A stretch of DNA of 64,000 bases from UBA3006 sp031401235 (GCA_031401235.1 JANNRJ010000030.1:129091-193090), one strand, 5' to 3'; positions 1-9,487 are shown, counted from the stretch's first letter. Notes: generated by a model not told the origin, from the letters alone. Made by a program: numbers and translations.

Positions 1-547
1 CACGGGCGGGTGTTAGCAAAAATCGGTAAAGGCGGTGATCAAGGAATCGGATGAGACGGTTTGGGGCATCCAGAAAGTTGAGTGCATCGCGGGTGGGCGG
101 AGTGTCAATAACAACAAGGTTGAATCGGATGTCAGCGTGAAGTTGGAACAATTTTTCGGCGGCCATGTATTCCTGGGTTCCACTCAAATTGTTGGAAATG
201 TTATGAAAGAACCGGTTGGACATTATTCGCTCAACTTGTTCGTGGTTCGCACTGTAAGTGCGAACCACCTCATTAAATGTTGCCTGCGTGTCGAGCATCA
301 TTGCCCACAATTCGCCGGGGTTCGCCTGGGTCGTCTCGATGCGATGTGGTTCGTTGCCAAGTTCGTCACCCAATCCCAATGCATCGGCAAGTCGTTTCGC
401 AGGATCAATGGTGACTACTACGACCCGGCGACCAGTTCGCGCTGCAGCGATGCCAATTGCCGCAGCGGCAGTGGTTTTACCAACTCCGCCACTTCCACAG
501 CAAATGATGATTGAAGATTCGTCGATGACTCGATTGAAGTTAATCAC
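1..547 (-). CDS. ArsA/GET3-family ATPase, Rv3680-like (3' end cut by window)
   Basis: This is the second member of a pair of ArsA-like P-loop ATPases. Only about 182 residues are inside the window. A deviant Walker A, GSGGVGKTT, lies at residues 18-26, and the switch motif DTPPTRDALNFLD follows near residue 156, the arrangement seen in mycobacterial Rv3680. The GTG start at 547 overlaps the stop of the upstream gene by four bases (GTGA), so the two are probably translationally coupled. The family is ATP-driven and related to GET3 and arsenite-pump ATPases. No arsenic genes are nearby, so an arsenic role is unlikely and the substrate is unknown. Confidence 0.85.
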   Translation of the reverse strand, partial: MINFNRVIDESSIIICCGSGGVGKTTAAAAIGIAAARTGRRVVVVTIDPAKRLADALGLGDELGNEPHRIETTQANPGELWAMMLDTQATFNEVVRTYSANHEQVERIMSNRFFHNISNNLSGTQEYMAAEKLFQLHADIRFNLVVIDTPPTRDALNFLDAPNRLIRFLDHRLYRFLLTPAR

Positions 548-1452
548 AACATCAGAATCTGTTCGCGGATTGCTGCGGCAATGTTTTCACAGCGCATTGC
601 CGAGAAAAACGGAAGTGTAAGAGTCGGTAGCGCTAATTTCTGCGAGAGTCGCGTGATTTCATTTGATTGTATTTGAACGCGCGAATTATGAAACTGGGCT
701 GCCTGAACGAGGCCGGATTGTAGGTCCAACGATAGTGGAATCGAAAGTACACCGGGTTCTTCCACACCGTTGATCACAATTGGTGCAAGTTGAACTCCTA
801 CTTCTTCCTCGAGAGCAAACGCAGTCTCGACAAGTTCGTTGACTGGAGTTGTTTCTGGGAGAGTCACGAGCATGACCTGACAACGGGAACCGTCGGCAAG
901 AAGTTCTAATATTTCTTCGGCTTGTTGGTGAATCGGTCCGCCACTCACAGATTTGTGCATTGCTCGAGGTGCGATCAACATCGAAATGGCGTGTCCGGCG
1001 GCAGGTCCATCCACGACGATGAGATCGGCCGCATTTTCGAGTTCGAGTGCTTTGATTTTGCCGAGCACCAACAGGTCATCGATTCCTGGCGCGGCGGTGG
1101 CAATGATGTCGACAATTCCACTTTTCATGAGCCGTCGCGAGATCCGGCCCAGGCCGTGTGTGTCGAGGTAGTCGCTGAGGGCTGCTTGGGCGGTGATTCG
1201 GCGAGCAGTGATGTGGCCGGTGCCACATTGCGGATCGATAAGAGTTATCTCGGTTGATTCATAGCCGAGAGGCTTGGAGCAACCAAAGATTCGTTCTGCC
1301 CCAGGTTTTTCGTCTAATTCAATAAACAACACCTTGAGTCCGATTTGCGCTGCTGCCATCGCCAGTCCAGCAGATACGGTTGTCTTGCCGACACCGCCCT
1401 TTCCCGCAACAATCACGATGCGGGAAGCGGTGAAGAATGTCAATTGGTCCAC
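544..1452 (-). CDS. ArsA/GET3-family ATPase, Rv3679-like
   Basis: A 302-residue ATPase with Walker A GKGGVGKTT at residues 17-25 and the motif VDGPAAGH near residue 147, where ArsA proteins usually read DTAPTGH. It resembles the shorter member of the mycobacterial Rv3679/Rv3680 pair and probably forms a heteromeric partner with the gene that overlaps its stop codon. The start at 1452 leaves only 19 bases to the divergent NfeD gene, so the promoters must overlap or lie within coding sequence. The family assignment is firm; the cellular role is inferred only from the pair's conservation in actinobacteria. Confidence 0.85.
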   Translation of the reverse strand: MDQLTFFTASRIVIVAGKGGVGKTTVSAGLAMAAAQIGLKVLFIELDEKPGAERIFGCSKPLGYESTEITLIDPQCGTGHITARRITAQAALSDYLDTHGLGRISRRLMKSGIVDIIATAAPGIDDLLVLGKIKALELENAADLIVVDGPAAGHAISMLIAPRAMHKSVSGGPIHQQAEEILELLADGSRCQVMLVTLPETTPVNELVETAFALEEEVGVQLAPIVINGVEEPGVLSIPLSLDLQSGLVQAAQFHNSRVQIQSNEITRLSQKLALPTLTLPFFSAMRCENIAAAIREQILML

Positions 1453-1471
1453 GCGCCCTCCGGAGGCTTCC

Positions 1472-2821
1472 TTGCGCAGGTTACTCAGAGTTATGGCACT
1501 TGGGGCGATCGCGCTGCTATTTGGGTCGATGTTTTTCTCGACTCAATCTGCAAGCGCCGAAGAATCAGCAACTGACTTGGCCCCGGTGGATGTCTTTGCC
1601 GTGAGTGGATTGATTGATGAGGTCGTTGCTCATGAAATTGAGCAAACACTCGATCGTTCAGCGTCTAATGGAGCCCAAGCCGTGATCTTGCAAGTGAATT
1701 CAGTTGGAGCGGTCGTATCTACTCAGCGGATGACGCAGTTATTGGAGCGCATCGCATCGGCAAATATTCCAGTCGCGATTTGGGTCGGACCATCTGGAGC
1801 ACGCGCCTATGGATTTTCGGCTCAACTTCTTGCAGTTGCCGATGTCAGTGCGATGGCTCCCGGGACCCGTGTTGGCTATTCCGGAACGCCACTTGTGGTC
1901 AACGGCGAGGCAGTGAGTCTCGGAGAGGCAAGCATCAGGTTGCGTACTTCTACAATCGGCTTCGTTGATGCGCGGAGATTGGGAGTCCTCAAACTTTCTG
2001 GAACCGACCAAGGTGTTCCGGTTGTGCGCAACATGATAAATGTGCTTGACGGTCTCACCATCGATGGCAAGGTGTTGAAAACCACTGTCGAAACATTGGA
2101 TGGAAGTGGTCAAGTGGTTCGTGAAACCACAACAACACGCTTTTTCAAACTTGATGTGCTGGCTCAACTCATGCACACGGTGGCAAGCCCTCCAGTGGCA
2201 TATCTTTTGTTCGCGATTGGACTGACATTGCTTGTGCTTGAGTTCTTTACCGCCGGAATTGGAATTGCCGGTTTGGTCGGTGCTGTATGCACTGTTTTTG
2301 GTTGTTATGGGTTCGCGGCGCTCCCTGTTCGGGGCTGGAGTATCGGTTTGTTGATCGTGGCGATGATTGCTCTGGCGATCGATGTTCAAGTAGGTGTCCC
2401 TCGATTATGGACTGCGATCGGACTAGGAATGTTTGTCGTTTCGTCCTTCACTTTGTTCCGACCAATTGACGGTACCGATATGCGTTTGTCATGGCTAACT
2501 CTCGTTTCTGGAATCGCCATGATGTCACTTGCATTCATTGTTGGCATGCCGTCGATTGTGAGAACTCGCTTTGCGACTCCAACCATTGGACGAGAGTGGA
2601 TGATTGGGTCGCCAGGCACCGCTGTTACCGATATTGCCCCTGAAGGAATTGTCAAAGTTCATGAGGCTTCGTGGCGGGCTCGCACCAATCGGGCGACGCC
2701 GCTCAGCGCTGGATCGCCACTCCGTGTTGTCGGAATTGACGGCGTCACCCTCGACGTCGAGCCGTTGGAAGGCGCAGCTCGCGATTATCGCGAAATGCGC
2801 AAACCTTCGTCTGACGCGTGA
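1472..2821 (+). CDS. NfeD/SppA-related membrane protein (NfeD1b type)
   Basis: About 449 residues: an N-terminal signal segment (MRRLLRVMALGAIALLF), a ClpP/SppA-like alpha/beta domain to about residue 165, four or more membrane helices, and a C-terminal OB-fold NfeD domain (GTAVTDIAPEGIV onwards). The TTG start at 1472 is chosen because GGAGG lies five bases upstream and the n-region carries arginines; an ATG at 1493 would cut into the signal. Full-length NfeD proteins are membrane serine proteases linked to membrane quality control. The region aligning with the nucleophile reads GARAYGFSA, with glycine where the family has serine, so this copy may be inactive. Confidence 0.8.
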   Translation: MRRLLRVMALGAIALLFGSMFFSTQSASAEESATDLAPVDVFAVSGLIDEVVAHEIEQTLDRSASNGAQAVILQVNSVGAVVSTQRMTQLLERIASANIPVAIWVGPSGARAYGFSAQLLAVADVSAMAPGTRVGYSGTPLVVNGEAVSLGEASIRLRTSTIGFVDARRLGVLKLSGTDQGVPVVRNMINVLDGLTIDGKVLKTTVETLDGSGQVVRETTTTRFFKLDVLAQLMHTVASPPVAYLLFAIGLTLLVLEFFTAGIGIAGLVGAVCTVFGCYGFAALPVRGWSIGLLIVAMIALAIDVQVGVPRLWTAIGLGMFVVSSFTLFRPIDGTDMRLSWLTLVSGIAMMSLAFIVGMPSIVRTRFATPTIGREWMIGSPGTAVTDIAPEGIVKVHEASWRARTNRATPLSAGSPLRVVGIDGVTLDVEPLEGAARDYREMRKPSSDA

Positions 2822-2917
2822 TATGCAACCAAATTCTCTTGAGCGGAGTTCTACATGATGTATGAACGGGCTCGACAGTGAAATTGAACCTGGGAAACTG
2901 AAAGTGGGAATCTGAGA

Positions 2918-3832
2918 ATGGTCGCAGTCGACAGCACCAATAGTGCACGCCGCGTCGCTTCTGAAAAGGCAGCACTTCAACCCATTGATTGGTTACTCCT
3001 GGTCGTACCCGGAGTAATTTGGGGCTCAAGTTTCTATTTCATTGCAATTGGCCTTGATTCTTTTTCTCCTGGCCTTATCACTCCAATGCGAGTGCTCATT
3101 GGATTCCTCACCCTGAGTGCCTTTCCGAAAGCTCGCGCACCAATTCCTCGCAGTGCTTGGTCCAATATCGTCTTGCTAGGCGTGGTCTGGCTTGCTATTC
3201 CACTGGCGGCGTTTCCGTTTGCCGAGCAGCACGTGTCCAGCAGTGTGGTCGGAATGCTCAATGGCGCTTCGCCACTTTTTGTCGCACTTGTCGCAATAGG
3301 AATTTCACGAATACTTCCGCCTAGGGGACAGGTGATTGGTTTAGCAATTGGATTAATCGGTGTTATCTGTATCGCATTGCCGACCATCAACCAAGGTTCA
3401 TCGAGCACTTTCGGAACGGCGCTCGTTCTCGGTGCGCTAGCCATGTACGGAATTGCCTTGAATGTGGCGGCACCGTTACAACGAGAATTCGGTGCGCTGC
3501 CAGTGTTATGGCGGGCCCAATTTGTTGCAGTTGTTCTGCTTGCACCTATGGGTATCTACTCACTTCGCAACAGTGAATTTGCCTGGAGACCATTTGCTGC
3601 GGTGGTCGTGCTCGGTGTGTTTGGCACGGCAATGGCGCACTATGCGATTGCAACCCTTGCCGGCCGAATCGGGTCAACCCGAGCATCTGCCAGCTTGTAC
3701 CTGATGCCGGCCGTGTCGTTGTTTCTGGGGGTCGTTTTGCGCGGTGAAGATGTTGCTGTTTTAGCAATTTTTGGCAGCGCAGTGGCGGTGCTCGGCGCAT
3801 GGGTACTTGGGCGCAGTAAACGAAGTGTCTAA
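2918..3832 (+). CDS. EamA/DMT-superfamily transporter
   Basis: A 304-residue protein with about ten hydrophobic helices in two EamA repeats; the first starts near residue 25 with LLLVVPGVIWGSSFYFI and the second near residue 155. Drug/metabolite transporters of this type usually export small metabolites or amino acids across the cytoplasmic membrane. The ATG at 2918 has no strong ribosome binding site. The gene stands alone between the NfeD gene (96 bases upstream) and the convergent selB. The substrate cannot be read from the sequence. Confidence 0.85.
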   Translation: MVAVDSTNSARRVASEKAALQPIDWLLLVVPGVIWGSSFYFIAIGLDSFSPGLITPMRVLIGFLTLSAFPKARAPIPRSAWSNIVLLGVVWLAIPLAAFPFAEQHVSSSVVGMLNGASPLFVALVAIGISRILPPRGQVIGLAIGLIGVICIALPTINQGSSSTFGTALVLGALAMYGIALNVAAPLQREFGALPVLWRAQFVAVVLLAPMGIYSLRNSEFAWRPFAAVVVLGVFGTAMAHYAIATLAGRIGSTRASASLYLMPAVSLFLGVVLRGEDVAVLAIFGSAVAVLGAWVLGRSKRSV

Positions 3833-3854
3833 CCGCGCCTGGATCTGAAGTTAC

Positions 3855-5567
3855 TTACTGATTCAAGCGAGCTCCGGCCACTCGGAGATTGTCACTTCGA
3901 CGAGTGATTCCGTGTTGGTCGAGGTATTCGATGAGTGGTACTGCATGCTTGCGGGTGATCTGGAGAACATCTCGAAATTGCGAAACGGTAAATCCGTGTG
4001 GATTCTGTTCGAGTAAATCCTTTGCCGCGATCGTCGCCATGACGATTGCCTGCGAATGAAAAATAACTCCATCACAATTGACAAAAATATTTCGCTGAAC
4101 AAGTTGCCGAATTATCACGCTGTCACGACCCTGTTGGCTGGGTGGAGTGCATCCAGCGCGTAAGAATTCATCAATGTAGGAATGGTTGGCCACACCGTCA
4201 TCAGCACCTGAAAACACTCGTCCTGTGATGATTTGAATATCTGATAGCAAACCAACTACGGCAAGTTCGTGCTCTGAAAGTGAAGAAAGTTCAACACCAA
4301 GGTTTCCTGAATTGGTTATTTTTTGTTGGATCGTGTTAGTCGTGGACTCCAATTCAAATGGTGACACAACCCAGTCACCAACGGTTGGGGTCGTGATCTC
4401 ACCTGTCAGCAACTCCAGTTCATGTTGTGAAATCCAACCACGTTCATCAACAACCCGTTGCACCGAGCGCTCGGGTGAAGCTCGCGCGATAGGCAGAAGT
4501 GGGTCGATATCCAGTACTTCGCCACCCCCGATGGTTTCGTCTCGTCCGGTTTCACGGAGAATGAAGCGGTCTCCTGGAAGAATTGCAATATCGGTATTCC
4601 AATGTAAGCGAACCGATCCGACCCGACCAGATGAAATGTGATTGGCACCGATGACGCGCAGTGATACCGGAAATTCTCCGGATCCGATGTACAGCATGTA
4701 GTTGCCTCGATGACCAACATCGTGCTGTAGTGAATTGAGAACCTTGAGCGATGCGTCGCAACGATGCGTTGGCTTCCACTGCTGGTCGCGAACAAGAATT
4801 GAACCACGATCTAGTTGATGGTGATCAATCCCGCTCAAATTCAGTGCGCATCGCTGTCCCGGCTCGAGGATGTCCACCGATCTTCCATGAATTTGGATAG
4901 ATCGAACTTTGACCGACCTGTTGTTCGGTAGCGCCAAGAGTTCGTCGCCAATGTGTACAGCACCGTCTGTGAGGGTTCCAGTCACAACTGTTCCCGAACC
5001 CTTCATCGCAAAGACACGGTCGATCCACAGACGGGGTCGTTGGCGATTTGTTGTTCGTGACTTGAGTGCAACAAGATTGGAAAGAAATTCGCGCAACTCA
5101 TCGAGACCTTCACCACTTATGCTTGATACAGGAATTACGGACGCACATTCCAGAAATGTTCCGCCGATGTGGGCGCCGATGTCGGTGATGGTCGCTGCCA
5201 GGGTGGATCTATCGACGAGATCGGTCTTAGTGACGACGACTGCCCCATGACTAATCCCAAGCAGATCAATGATTCGCAAATGTTCTTCAGTCTGTGGTTT
5301 CCAACCTTCGTTTGCTGCGACAACCAATAGACATGCGTCAACGCCGCCAATCCCGGAAAGCATGTTGCGAAGAAAATGAATGTGTCCCGGCACATCGACG
5401 AAACTCACTATCTCACCAGTTGGCAAAGTCATGAAGGCAAAGCCCAAGTCGATGGTCAGCCCCCGTCGCTTTTCTTCCTCCCATCGGTCAGGGTCGATAC
5501 CTGTAAGTACACGAACGAGCGAAGATTTGCCGTGGTCCACATGTCCGGCGGTAGCAATGACACGCAT
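3855..5567 (-). CDS. selB: Selenocysteine-specific elongation factor SelB
   Basis: A 570-residue translational GTPase. G1 is GHVDHGKS (8-15), G3 is DVPGH (58-62), and TKTDL at 113-117 stands where other EF-Tu-like factors have NKxD, as is usual for SelB. Domains II and III follow, and the C-terminal third holds winged-helix repeats ending near HGITRRSDNLRVAG. SelB carries Sec-tRNA to UGA codons marked by a SECIS hairpin. It lies 15 bases downstream of selA on the same strand, an obvious operon. It is slightly shorter than the E. coli protein, within the usual range. Confidence 0.95.
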   Translation of the reverse strand: MRVIATAGHVDHGKSSLVRVLTGIDPDRWEEEKRRGLTIDLGFAFMTLPTGEIVSFVDVPGHIHFLRNMLSGIGGVDACLLVVAANEGWKPQTEEHLRIIDLLGISHGAVVVTKTDLVDRSTLAATITDIGAHIGGTFLECASVIPVSSISGEGLDELREFLSNLVALKSRTTNRQRPRLWIDRVFAMKGSGTVVTGTLTDGAVHIGDELLALPNNRSVKVRSIQIHGRSVDILEPGQRCALNLSGIDHHQLDRGSILVRDQQWKPTHRCDASLKVLNSLQHDVGHRGNYMLYIGSGEFPVSLRVIGANHISSGRVGSVRLHWNTDIAILPGDRFILRETGRDETIGGGEVLDIDPLLPIARASPERSVQRVVDERGWISQHELELLTGEITTPTVGDWVVSPFELESTTNTIQQKITNSGNLGVELSSLSEHELAVVGLLSDIQIITGRVFSGADDGVANHSYIDEFLRAGCTPPSQQGRDSVIIRQLVQRNIFVNCDGVIFHSQAIVMATIAAKDLLEQNPHGFTVSQFRDVLQITRKHAVPLIEYLDQHGITRRSDNLRVAGARLNQ

Positions 5568-5582
5568 GGATCTTCAGTCTCT

Positions 5583-6884
5583 TTAGTGAGCAGGCAGTTT
5601 ACGAATTGCCGAAATAATTATCGGATCATCGTCGGGGTGCACCGTGCGCAAATCAATAAGCGTGTGCTGATCTACGACACGTCCAATTGTCGGTGGCTCA
5701 TTTGCGCGCAATTCCTGGAGATATTCGCCAACTATCAATATGCCCCGCGATGGGATAGTCGCCCCAGGAGTTGACCCTGCACCAGGCAAGGCAAGGCAAT
5801 CGACAACTCGACCTCGTTGAGTCGCCGCGACAATCCGCTGGGCACGACGGTCAAGATCATCCAGAGGAGTAGTTGCCATCTTCCAGAACGGCACATCGTC
5901 GCAGACGGTGCGCTTTAAGTACGACAATATCAATTGCTGTAGCGATGAAATGGTGAGCGCCCCTGGTCGAAGCGCACGAGCAAGTGGATGAACGGCGCAA
6001 AGTTCAATGAGTTCGGCGTTGCCAACAATGATTCCGCATTGTGGACCCCCAAACAATTTATCGCCACTAAAAGTGACAAGTGATGCGCCACTGGCTAACG
6101 ACTGTCGTGCAGCCGGCTCATTTACAAGCCATTTCGGCGTAGGTCCGGTGATCCACGGGCAGGTATTGTCGATCAGTCCGGATCCAATATCAGCAACAAT
6201 GGGCACGCCGAGAGTTACCAACTCATTGATAGGAGTGTCTTCAACAAATCCTTCAATGTGATAATTCGAAGGATGCACTTTGAGTACGAGTGCGATATCG
6301 TTTTTTCGCGAGTCAATTGCCTTGCGGTAGTCACGAAGTCGCGTGCGATTGGTAGTGCCAACATCAACGAGTCTGGACCCGCTCAGTTCAAGTATTTCTG
6401 GAATTCTGAAACCTCCACCGATCTCAACGCATTCACCACGGGCGACGGCAACATCGCGTTGGTTGGCCAGCGCACTGACCACAAGCAGAACCGCAGCCGC
6501 ATTGTTATTGACGACAAATGCTGCTTCGGCCCCGCAGAGCAACGCCAGCAGTTTGCCGATGCCAGTTTGCCGAGATCCACGCTCACCACTGAGCAGATCA
6601 AATTCCAGAGAATTCGCGCGCTGAGAGTGCTGGTAGGCAAGTGGTGCTCGACCCAAATTGGTATGCAATAGCACTCCTGTTGCATTGATGACATCGGTGA
6701 GTAGTTGGCGTCGAAACTCTTTTGCCAATTGGTATGCCTGTGTCGCATCACCGTGAGCAATTGCACTTCGGGCGCAGTCGACGAGAACGGCATGAGGTAG
6801 TTCAAATTGCAGGGCGAGTTCGCGGGCCAGAGTGTCTACTGAGGGCGGCCGATTATCGGCGGAGATCAATGAAGATTCGGCCAC
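5583..6884 (-). CDS. selA: L-seryl-tRNA(Sec) selenium transferase SelA
   Basis: A 433-residue PLP enzyme that converts seryl-tRNA(Sec) to selenocysteinyl-tRNA using selenophosphate. The N-terminal tRNA-binding part leads into NATGVLLHTNLGRAPLA (68-84), and the PLP-binding lysine is in TFSGDKLFGGPQCG (K276). The start is GTG. Together with selB it shows that the organism makes selenoproteins. No selD, selC tRNA or evident selenoprotein gene is visible in this window, so the rest of the pathway must lie elsewhere. Confidence 0.95.
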   Translation of the reverse strand: MAESSLISADNRPPSVDTLARELALQFELPHAVLVDCARSAIAHGDATQAYQLAKEFRRQLLTDVINATGVLLHTNLGRAPLAYQHSQRANSLEFDLLSGERGSRQTGIGKLLALLCGAEAAFVVNNNAAAVLLVVSALANQRDVAVARGECVEIGGGFRIPEILELSGSRLVDVGTTNRTRLRDYRKAIDSRKNDIALVLKVHPSNYHIEGFVEDTPINELVTLGVPIVADIGSGLIDNTCPWITGPTPKWLVNEPAARQSLASGASLVTFSGDKLFGGPQCGIIVGNAELIELCAVHPLARALRPGALTISSLQQLILSYLKRTVCDDVPFWKMATTPLDDLDRRAQRIVAATQRGRVVDCLALPGAGSTPGATIPSRGILIVGEYLQELRANEPPTIGRVVDQHTLIDLRTVHPDDDPIIISAIRKLPAH

Positions 6885-6969
6885 GCCAGCAACCTACAGC
6901 CTGTTACGCAAGTTGACATTCTGGGCCAGGGTAGTTGTTCATAGTGGCGCGCTGAATAGAGTTCGATCG

Positions 6970-7776
6970 ATGTCCCCAGAGGTTCCAATTCGACCGGCCG
7001 CAACCGTGATGCTTATCCGCGATCGAACAGCGGCCGCCTTTGAGGTTTTTATGCTCCAGCGCACATTGTCGGCCGCATTTGCCAAAGGCATGTACGTGTT
7101 TCCTGGCGGGCGGGTGGATGTAGGTGACAGCGCAGATGAACTTGAAGATTTGTGTGATGGTTTAAGCGACAAAGAGGCCAGCAGTTTGCTGCAAGTTCCT
7201 GGCGGTGGACTGGCCTATTGGGTGGCGGCGATTCGTGAGTGTTTCGAAGAAGCAGGAGTATTGCTCGCTCGACATAATTCAAGCCAAGAGATCCTTCGCT
7301 TTGACAATCCCGATGTGGTTGCCAAATTTGCCGAAGCACGACAACAGATATATGACGGCACCCTGACTCTTGTTCAACTATGCACTCGTGAAGGATTGCA
7401 CTTGGTCACGGATTCAATTCACTATGTAAGTCACTGGGTTACACCGCTTGGAGAATCACGCCGATTTGACACTCGGTTTTTTGTTGCCCGTGCACCGCAT
7501 GCTCAGGAACCTTTGCACGACGACGGGGAAACGATTGCCAGTCTTTGGGTTGCGCCTGGGGACGCTTTGATCCGACGTGAGCGCGGTGAGTTGGCGATGA
7601 TTCCCCCGACAATCAAGAATCTTGAATTTCTAGCCGACCACCAAACTACGTCAGATGTTCTAGATGCGGCGTCAAGGATTGGAGTTCCAACCACAATCTT
7701 GCCCCGACTACAGACTGACGAAGATGGAAAAGTGATTGGCATTTTGTTGCCTGGACAACCTGGCTACGACGACTAG
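6970..7776 (+). CDS. NUDIX hydrolase, NUDT19/CoA-pyrophosphatase-like
   Basis: About 268 residues from ATG 6970. The NUDIX box is split: FPGGRVD at 44-50 and RECFEEAGVLL at 89-99, with a roughly 40-residue insertion between them. That insertion is characteristic of the NUDT19-like branch, some of whose members hydrolyse CoA and acyl-CoA. The frame stays open upstream to 6832, but that would overlap selA, and MSPEVPIRPAATVML is a natural start. The gene is divergent from selA and convergent with the VOC gene. CoA as substrate is an inference. Confidence 0.85.
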   Translation: MSPEVPIRPAATVMLIRDRTAAAFEVFMLQRTLSAAFAKGMYVFPGGRVDVGDSADELEDLCDGLSDKEASSLLQVPGGGLAYWVAAIRECFEEAGVLLARHNSSQEILRFDNPDVVAKFAEARQQIYDGTLTLVQLCTREGLHLVTDSIHYVSHWVTPLGESRRFDTRFFVARAPHAQEPLHDDGETIASLWVAPGDALIRRERGELAMIPPTIKNLEFLADHQTTSDVLDAASRIGVPTTILPRLQTDEDGKVIGILLPGQPGYDD

Positions 7777-7788
7777 TCGATCGAAAGG

Positions 7789-8196
7789 TTAGGTCGTAAT
7801 ACTCGATTGAACCTCGCTTGAGGCGAAGACCAAGACGTGACCGTCTGGATCTAGCGAGTACGCCGCGACATGTCCCCAGCTGCGCGAAAGTAGCGGGCTC
7901 AGTTCCCTCGCGCCGGCGGCGAGTGCTCGCGAGTGATACCCGCTGGGATCCGACAACACAAGGTAAATTTCAGCGCGCGGAATCCCATGTGCAACACTTG
8001 GATCGGGTAGCACGGAGCCAAGCAAACTACAAATACTCTTCTCCGGCATGAGCCCTAGTACTCCACCGCCAGGAAGGTCGAACTCTGTCATTCCGGACAC
8101 ATGAAGCCGCGGCTCGGTATCGAGCACTGCAGAATAGAAAGCGCAACTACGCTCTTGATCTGCGATGTAGAAAATGAAATGGGAAGCCGAGGACAT
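7789..8196 (-). CDS. VOC-family (glyoxalase/bleomycin-resistance fold) protein
   Basis: A 135-residue single-domain protein with the paired beta-alpha-beta-beta-beta modules of the vicinal oxygen chelate fold: SASHFIFYIADQERSCAFYS at the start and AYSLDPDGHVLVFAS at the end. Members include glyoxalases, dioxygenases and antibiotic-binding proteins, and the fold alone does not tell which. The gene starts 17 bases after the mrp stop on the same strand, so the two are probably co-transcribed, but no functional link to Fe-S assembly is evident. Confidence 0.75.
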   Translation of the reverse strand: MSSASHFIFYIADQERSCAFYSAVLDTEPRLHVSGMTEFDLPGGGVLGLMPEKSICSLLGSVLPDPSVAHGIPRAEIYLVLSDPSGYHSRALAAGARELSPLLSRSWGHVAAYSLDPDGHVLVFASSEVQSSITT

Positions 8197-8213
8197 GAAG
8201 TGGGTGGTGCAAC

Positions 8214-9416
8214 TTAACCGGTAGTGACCGTCGACTTTTTCTTGAACGCAACTTCTACCGCGTCAAGTAAGCGTGCTGAACACCCCGCCATTTCGATGGC
8301 CGGAACTGTTTCAGCAACAATGCGCTGAGCGATCACCCGAAATTCGCTTGCCGCGGCACTGGTCCCACCAATTGTTACCGGTTCGCCAGTGTCTCCGCCG
8401 TACGCAACTGCGGATTCAATCGGAACGCAACCAAGTAATACACTTCCGATCTCATCGGCGAGAGTTTGGCCGCCGCCTTGACCAAAGAGCGAATATGAAG
8501 TTCCATGCTCACAAGTAAAAGTACTCATGTTTTCGATCACCCCGGCGACTCGAAGGAAACTTCGTCGAGCCATATCGGCTGCACGAATAGCCACTTTCTG
8601 TGCCGAGACCGATGGCGTGGTGACAATGATCAGATCGGTCCGCGGCAACATTCGCGCCAGACCCATCTGTACGTCCCCGGTGCCAGGCGGCATGTCGATG
8701 AGCAAGTAATCAAGGTCGCCCCAGTGCACATCTTTAAGAAACTGTTCGACTGCTTTGGTCAGCATGAGTCCGCGCCACATCAGCGCAGTGCTCTCATCGT
8801 CAACGAGCATCCCCGTTGACACCACTTTGAGCAATCCTTTGCCGACGATTCGTTCATTGGGGATGATTTGCGGTTTCGCGGCGCCATTCATCCGCCGCGC
8901 CTCTAGTCGGTCGGACATTCCCAGCATGCGTGGAATGGAGAACCCCCAAATGTCGGCGTCCAAAACACCAACTGTGTGTCCTTCCTGGGCAAGCGCTGCG
9001 GCCAAATTGACGGTCACCGAACTCTTTCCAACACCACCCTTGCCGCTGGCAATTGCCAGTATCCGAGTGTTCAGCGGAATCTGTGTGTCGGGTGCTTGCT
9101 CGCGTGCATTCCAGCGAGCCTTGGTCATGACGTTGGTGCGCTCGTCGGCGTTCATTTCGCCCCACTCGATAACGACCTTGCTCACCCCGGGGTGTCGACT
9201 AACGCGGCTTTCCACATCGTTTTTGATTTGAGCTCGCAGAGGGCATCCCTTTATTGTCAGTTTGATCCCTATCGAGACCACGCCTTGTGGTGTCACACTG
9301 ACCCCGGTGGCCATTCCCAGATCCACGATGTTGTCACCCAACTCGGGGTCCACGACCGCCCGCAGGAGGTTTCGTATTTCTTCAACGCTCGGGGGTGCCA
9401 CCCGTCGTTCGACCAT
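8214..9416 (-). CDS. mrp: Mrp/NBP35-family Fe-S carrier ATPase
   Basis: A 400-residue protein with an N-terminal MIP18/DUF59 domain (about 8-90) and a P-loop domain with deviant Walker A GKGGVGKSS at 125-133, followed by DMPPGTGD. Mrp (ApbC) proteins bind and transfer Fe-S clusters. The usual CxxC motif after IENMS is reduced here to a single cysteine (STFTCEHGTSYSLFG), so cluster binding at a dimer interface may differ from E. coli. The divergent neighbour is an ErpA-like Fe-S insertion protein 71 bases away, which supports the role. Confidence 0.9.
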   Translation of the reverse strand: MVERRVAPPSVEEIRNLLRAVVDPELGDNIVDLGMATGVSVTPQGVVSIGIKLTIKGCPLRAQIKNDVESRVSRHPGVSKVVIEWGEMNADERTNVMTKARWNAREQAPDTQIPLNTRILAIASGKGGVGKSSVTVNLAAALAQEGHTVGVLDADIWGFSIPRMLGMSDRLEARRMNGAAKPQIIPNERIVGKGLLKVVSTGMLVDDESTALMWRGLMLTKAVEQFLKDVHWGDLDYLLIDMPPGTGDVQMGLARMLPRTDLIIVTTPSVSAQKVAIRAADMARRSFLRVAGVIENMSTFTCEHGTSYSLFGQGGGQTLADEIGSVLLGCVPIESAVAYGGDTGEPVTIGGTSAAASEFRVIAQRIVAETVPAIEMAGCSARLLDAVEVAFKKKSTVTTG

Positions 9417-9487
9417 GCTTACAAGTTACCGTTCAGACCCGAGATAATTGAAGAGTGCTTGGCACAGCACCTCAAGGAAGCAGTACA

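Noticed and set aside
6885..6969. tRNA-Sec gene next to selA
   Set aside because: The gap has no cloverleaf or T-loop-like sequence; searching by eye elsewhere in the window also found none.
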